The position numbers were made by a program, and so were the translations under genes. 6,402 nucleotides of DNA from Actinomycetota bacterium. GTDB lineage: Bacteria; Actinomycetota; Actinomycetes; Nanopelagicales; Nanopelagicaceae. Shown in pieces: positions 5,704 to 6,402 of the stretch. Position 1 is the stretch's first letter; the number at the start of each line of letters is the position of its first letter. The notes beneath the pieces were generated by a model that had not been told where the DNA came from, did no database searches, and worked only from the letters and a program-made list of their open reading frames with translations. The stretch lies in assembly GCA_009924185.1 (NCBI GenBank), contig RFSC01000045.1:1-6402 (forward strand), read 5' to 3'.

Positions 5704-6402
5704 TTACGAAAGAAGTTCGGAAACTTCGATTCCAAAACGGGCCAAATTGGCCTTGCCGCCATCCACCTCAGTCAGAACAAAGGGTTTTCCATCAGGTGCA
5801 ATGCAATATGAGTTTTCGAAGTGAGAGCCATGGGATTTATCTGTGGTTACAACGGTCCACTTATCATCAAGAATCTTGGTCTTATGAGTTCCCATGGTGA
5901 TCATAGGTTCGATGGCAAAAACCATTCCCGCCTCAATGGTTGGACCGTGTCCTGGTTTTCCATAATTCAAAATGTGTGGCTCCATGTGCATTGAGGTACC
6001 GATGCCATGTCCACCGTACTCTCGCAAAATTCCATAATTACCTTGAGCGTTGGTGTACTTCTCAATCGCATGACCGATATCGGAAAGTTTTGCACCAGCT
6101 GCGCCGGCTGCAATTCCTACCCACATTGATTCTTCGCAAACATCCAACATCTTTTGTCTAGCATCATCTTTGGGATCAACAATTACTGAGAACGCAGCAT
6201 CTCCATGCCAGCCATCAATTACCGCACCACAATCGACGGAAACAATATCCCCCGGCATAATCATGCGATCACCTGGAATGCCATGAACAATCTCATCATT
6301 TACCGAAACACAAATGGTCGCGGGATAACCGTGATATCCCTTGAAGTTTGAGGTTCCACCACCACGTTTGATATTTGCTTCAGCAATTGCATCAAGGGCG
6401 CT
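5704..6402 (-). CDS. map: Type I methionine aminopeptidase, 5'-truncated by the window edge
   Basis: This cytosolic metalloprotease removes the initiator methionine from new proteins. The frame is open to base 6402, giving 232 residues that begin SALDAIAEANIKRGGGTSNF; roughly 30-50 N-terminal residues lie beyond the window. An internal ATG at 6264 is not the start, because conserved family sequence (GYHGYPATICVSVNDEIVHG) lies upstream of it. All key residues are present, numbered from the first residue seen: substrate H40 (EIVHGIP), metal ligands D57 (SVDCGA), D68 (WHGDAAF), H132 (YGGHGIG), E165 (FAIEPM) and E196 (GSHFENS). H139 matches the second catalytic His. The C-terminal tail after VLT is short and ordinary. 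The degenerate M24 gene follows after 9 bp. Whether this is the housekeeping copy or a paralogue cannot be told, since the upstream neighbours are not in the window. Confidence 0.95.
   Translation of the reverse strand, partial: SALDAIAEANIKRGGGTSNFKGYHGYPATICVSVNDEIVHGIPGDRMIMPGDIVSVDCGAVIDGWHGDAAFSVIVDPKDDARQKMLDVCEESMWVGIAAGAAGAKLSDIGHAIEKYTNAQGNYGILREYGGHGIGTSMHMEPHILNYGKPGHGPTIEAGMVFAIEPMITMGTHKTKILDDKWTVVTTDKSHGSHFENSYCIAPDGKPFVLTEVDGGKANLARFGIEVSELLS

Noticed and set aside
1..6402. CRISPR array, tRNA/rRNA, insertion sequence, prophage or defence genes
   Set aside because: No spaced direct repeats, cloverleaf, transposase or terminal inverted repeats seen; coding density is fully explained by metabolic genes.

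Overview
The window looks like part of a moderate-to-low-GC actinobacterial chromosome, perhaps a freshwater planktonic lineage. This is an inference from the residue style of the proteins, the short spacers, and the small Cys...Cys...Trp module on the secreted binding protein; no taxonomic marker gene is present. All six genes lie on the minus strand, so transcription runs from high to low coordinates, and both edge genes are cut by the window.

Region 1 (6402 to 4621, minus) is a peptidase-fold pair. A type I methionine aminopeptidase, missing its N-terminus at the window edge, keeps all five metal ligands. Nine bases after it comes an M24 'pita-bread' family protein that has lost at least both metal-binding aspartates and probably two further ligands. 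It is probably not a metallopeptidase.

Region 2 (4620 to 4500) is a 121-bp intergenic gap. It carries a plausible minus-strand promoter and, just after the predicted transcription start, a perfect inverted repeat of the GntR/FadR type (GTGGTC-A-GACCAC core).

Region 3 (4499 to 1, minus) reads as one carbohydrate operon. It holds a Gfo/Idh/MocA NAD(P)-dependent oxidoreductase, an L-fucose-isomerase-like (COG2407-type) ketol isomerase coupled by a TAATG overlap, a secreted CUT1-type sugar-binding protein 41 bp later, and an ABC permease that runs off the window. The expected logic is import of a sugar, then isomerisation and oxidation or reduction, with induction through loss of a GntR-family repressor. 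The substrate cannot be read from sequence.

The most unusual spot is the binding protein/permease junction (about 401-505). The permease frame has no ATG, GTG or TTG where its N-terminus should begin; the junction reads TAATT where the upstream junction reads TAATG. A very strong stem-loop follows within the permease leader. The degenerate M24 protein and the non-lipoprotein binding protein with an added cysteine module are the other points worth checking.
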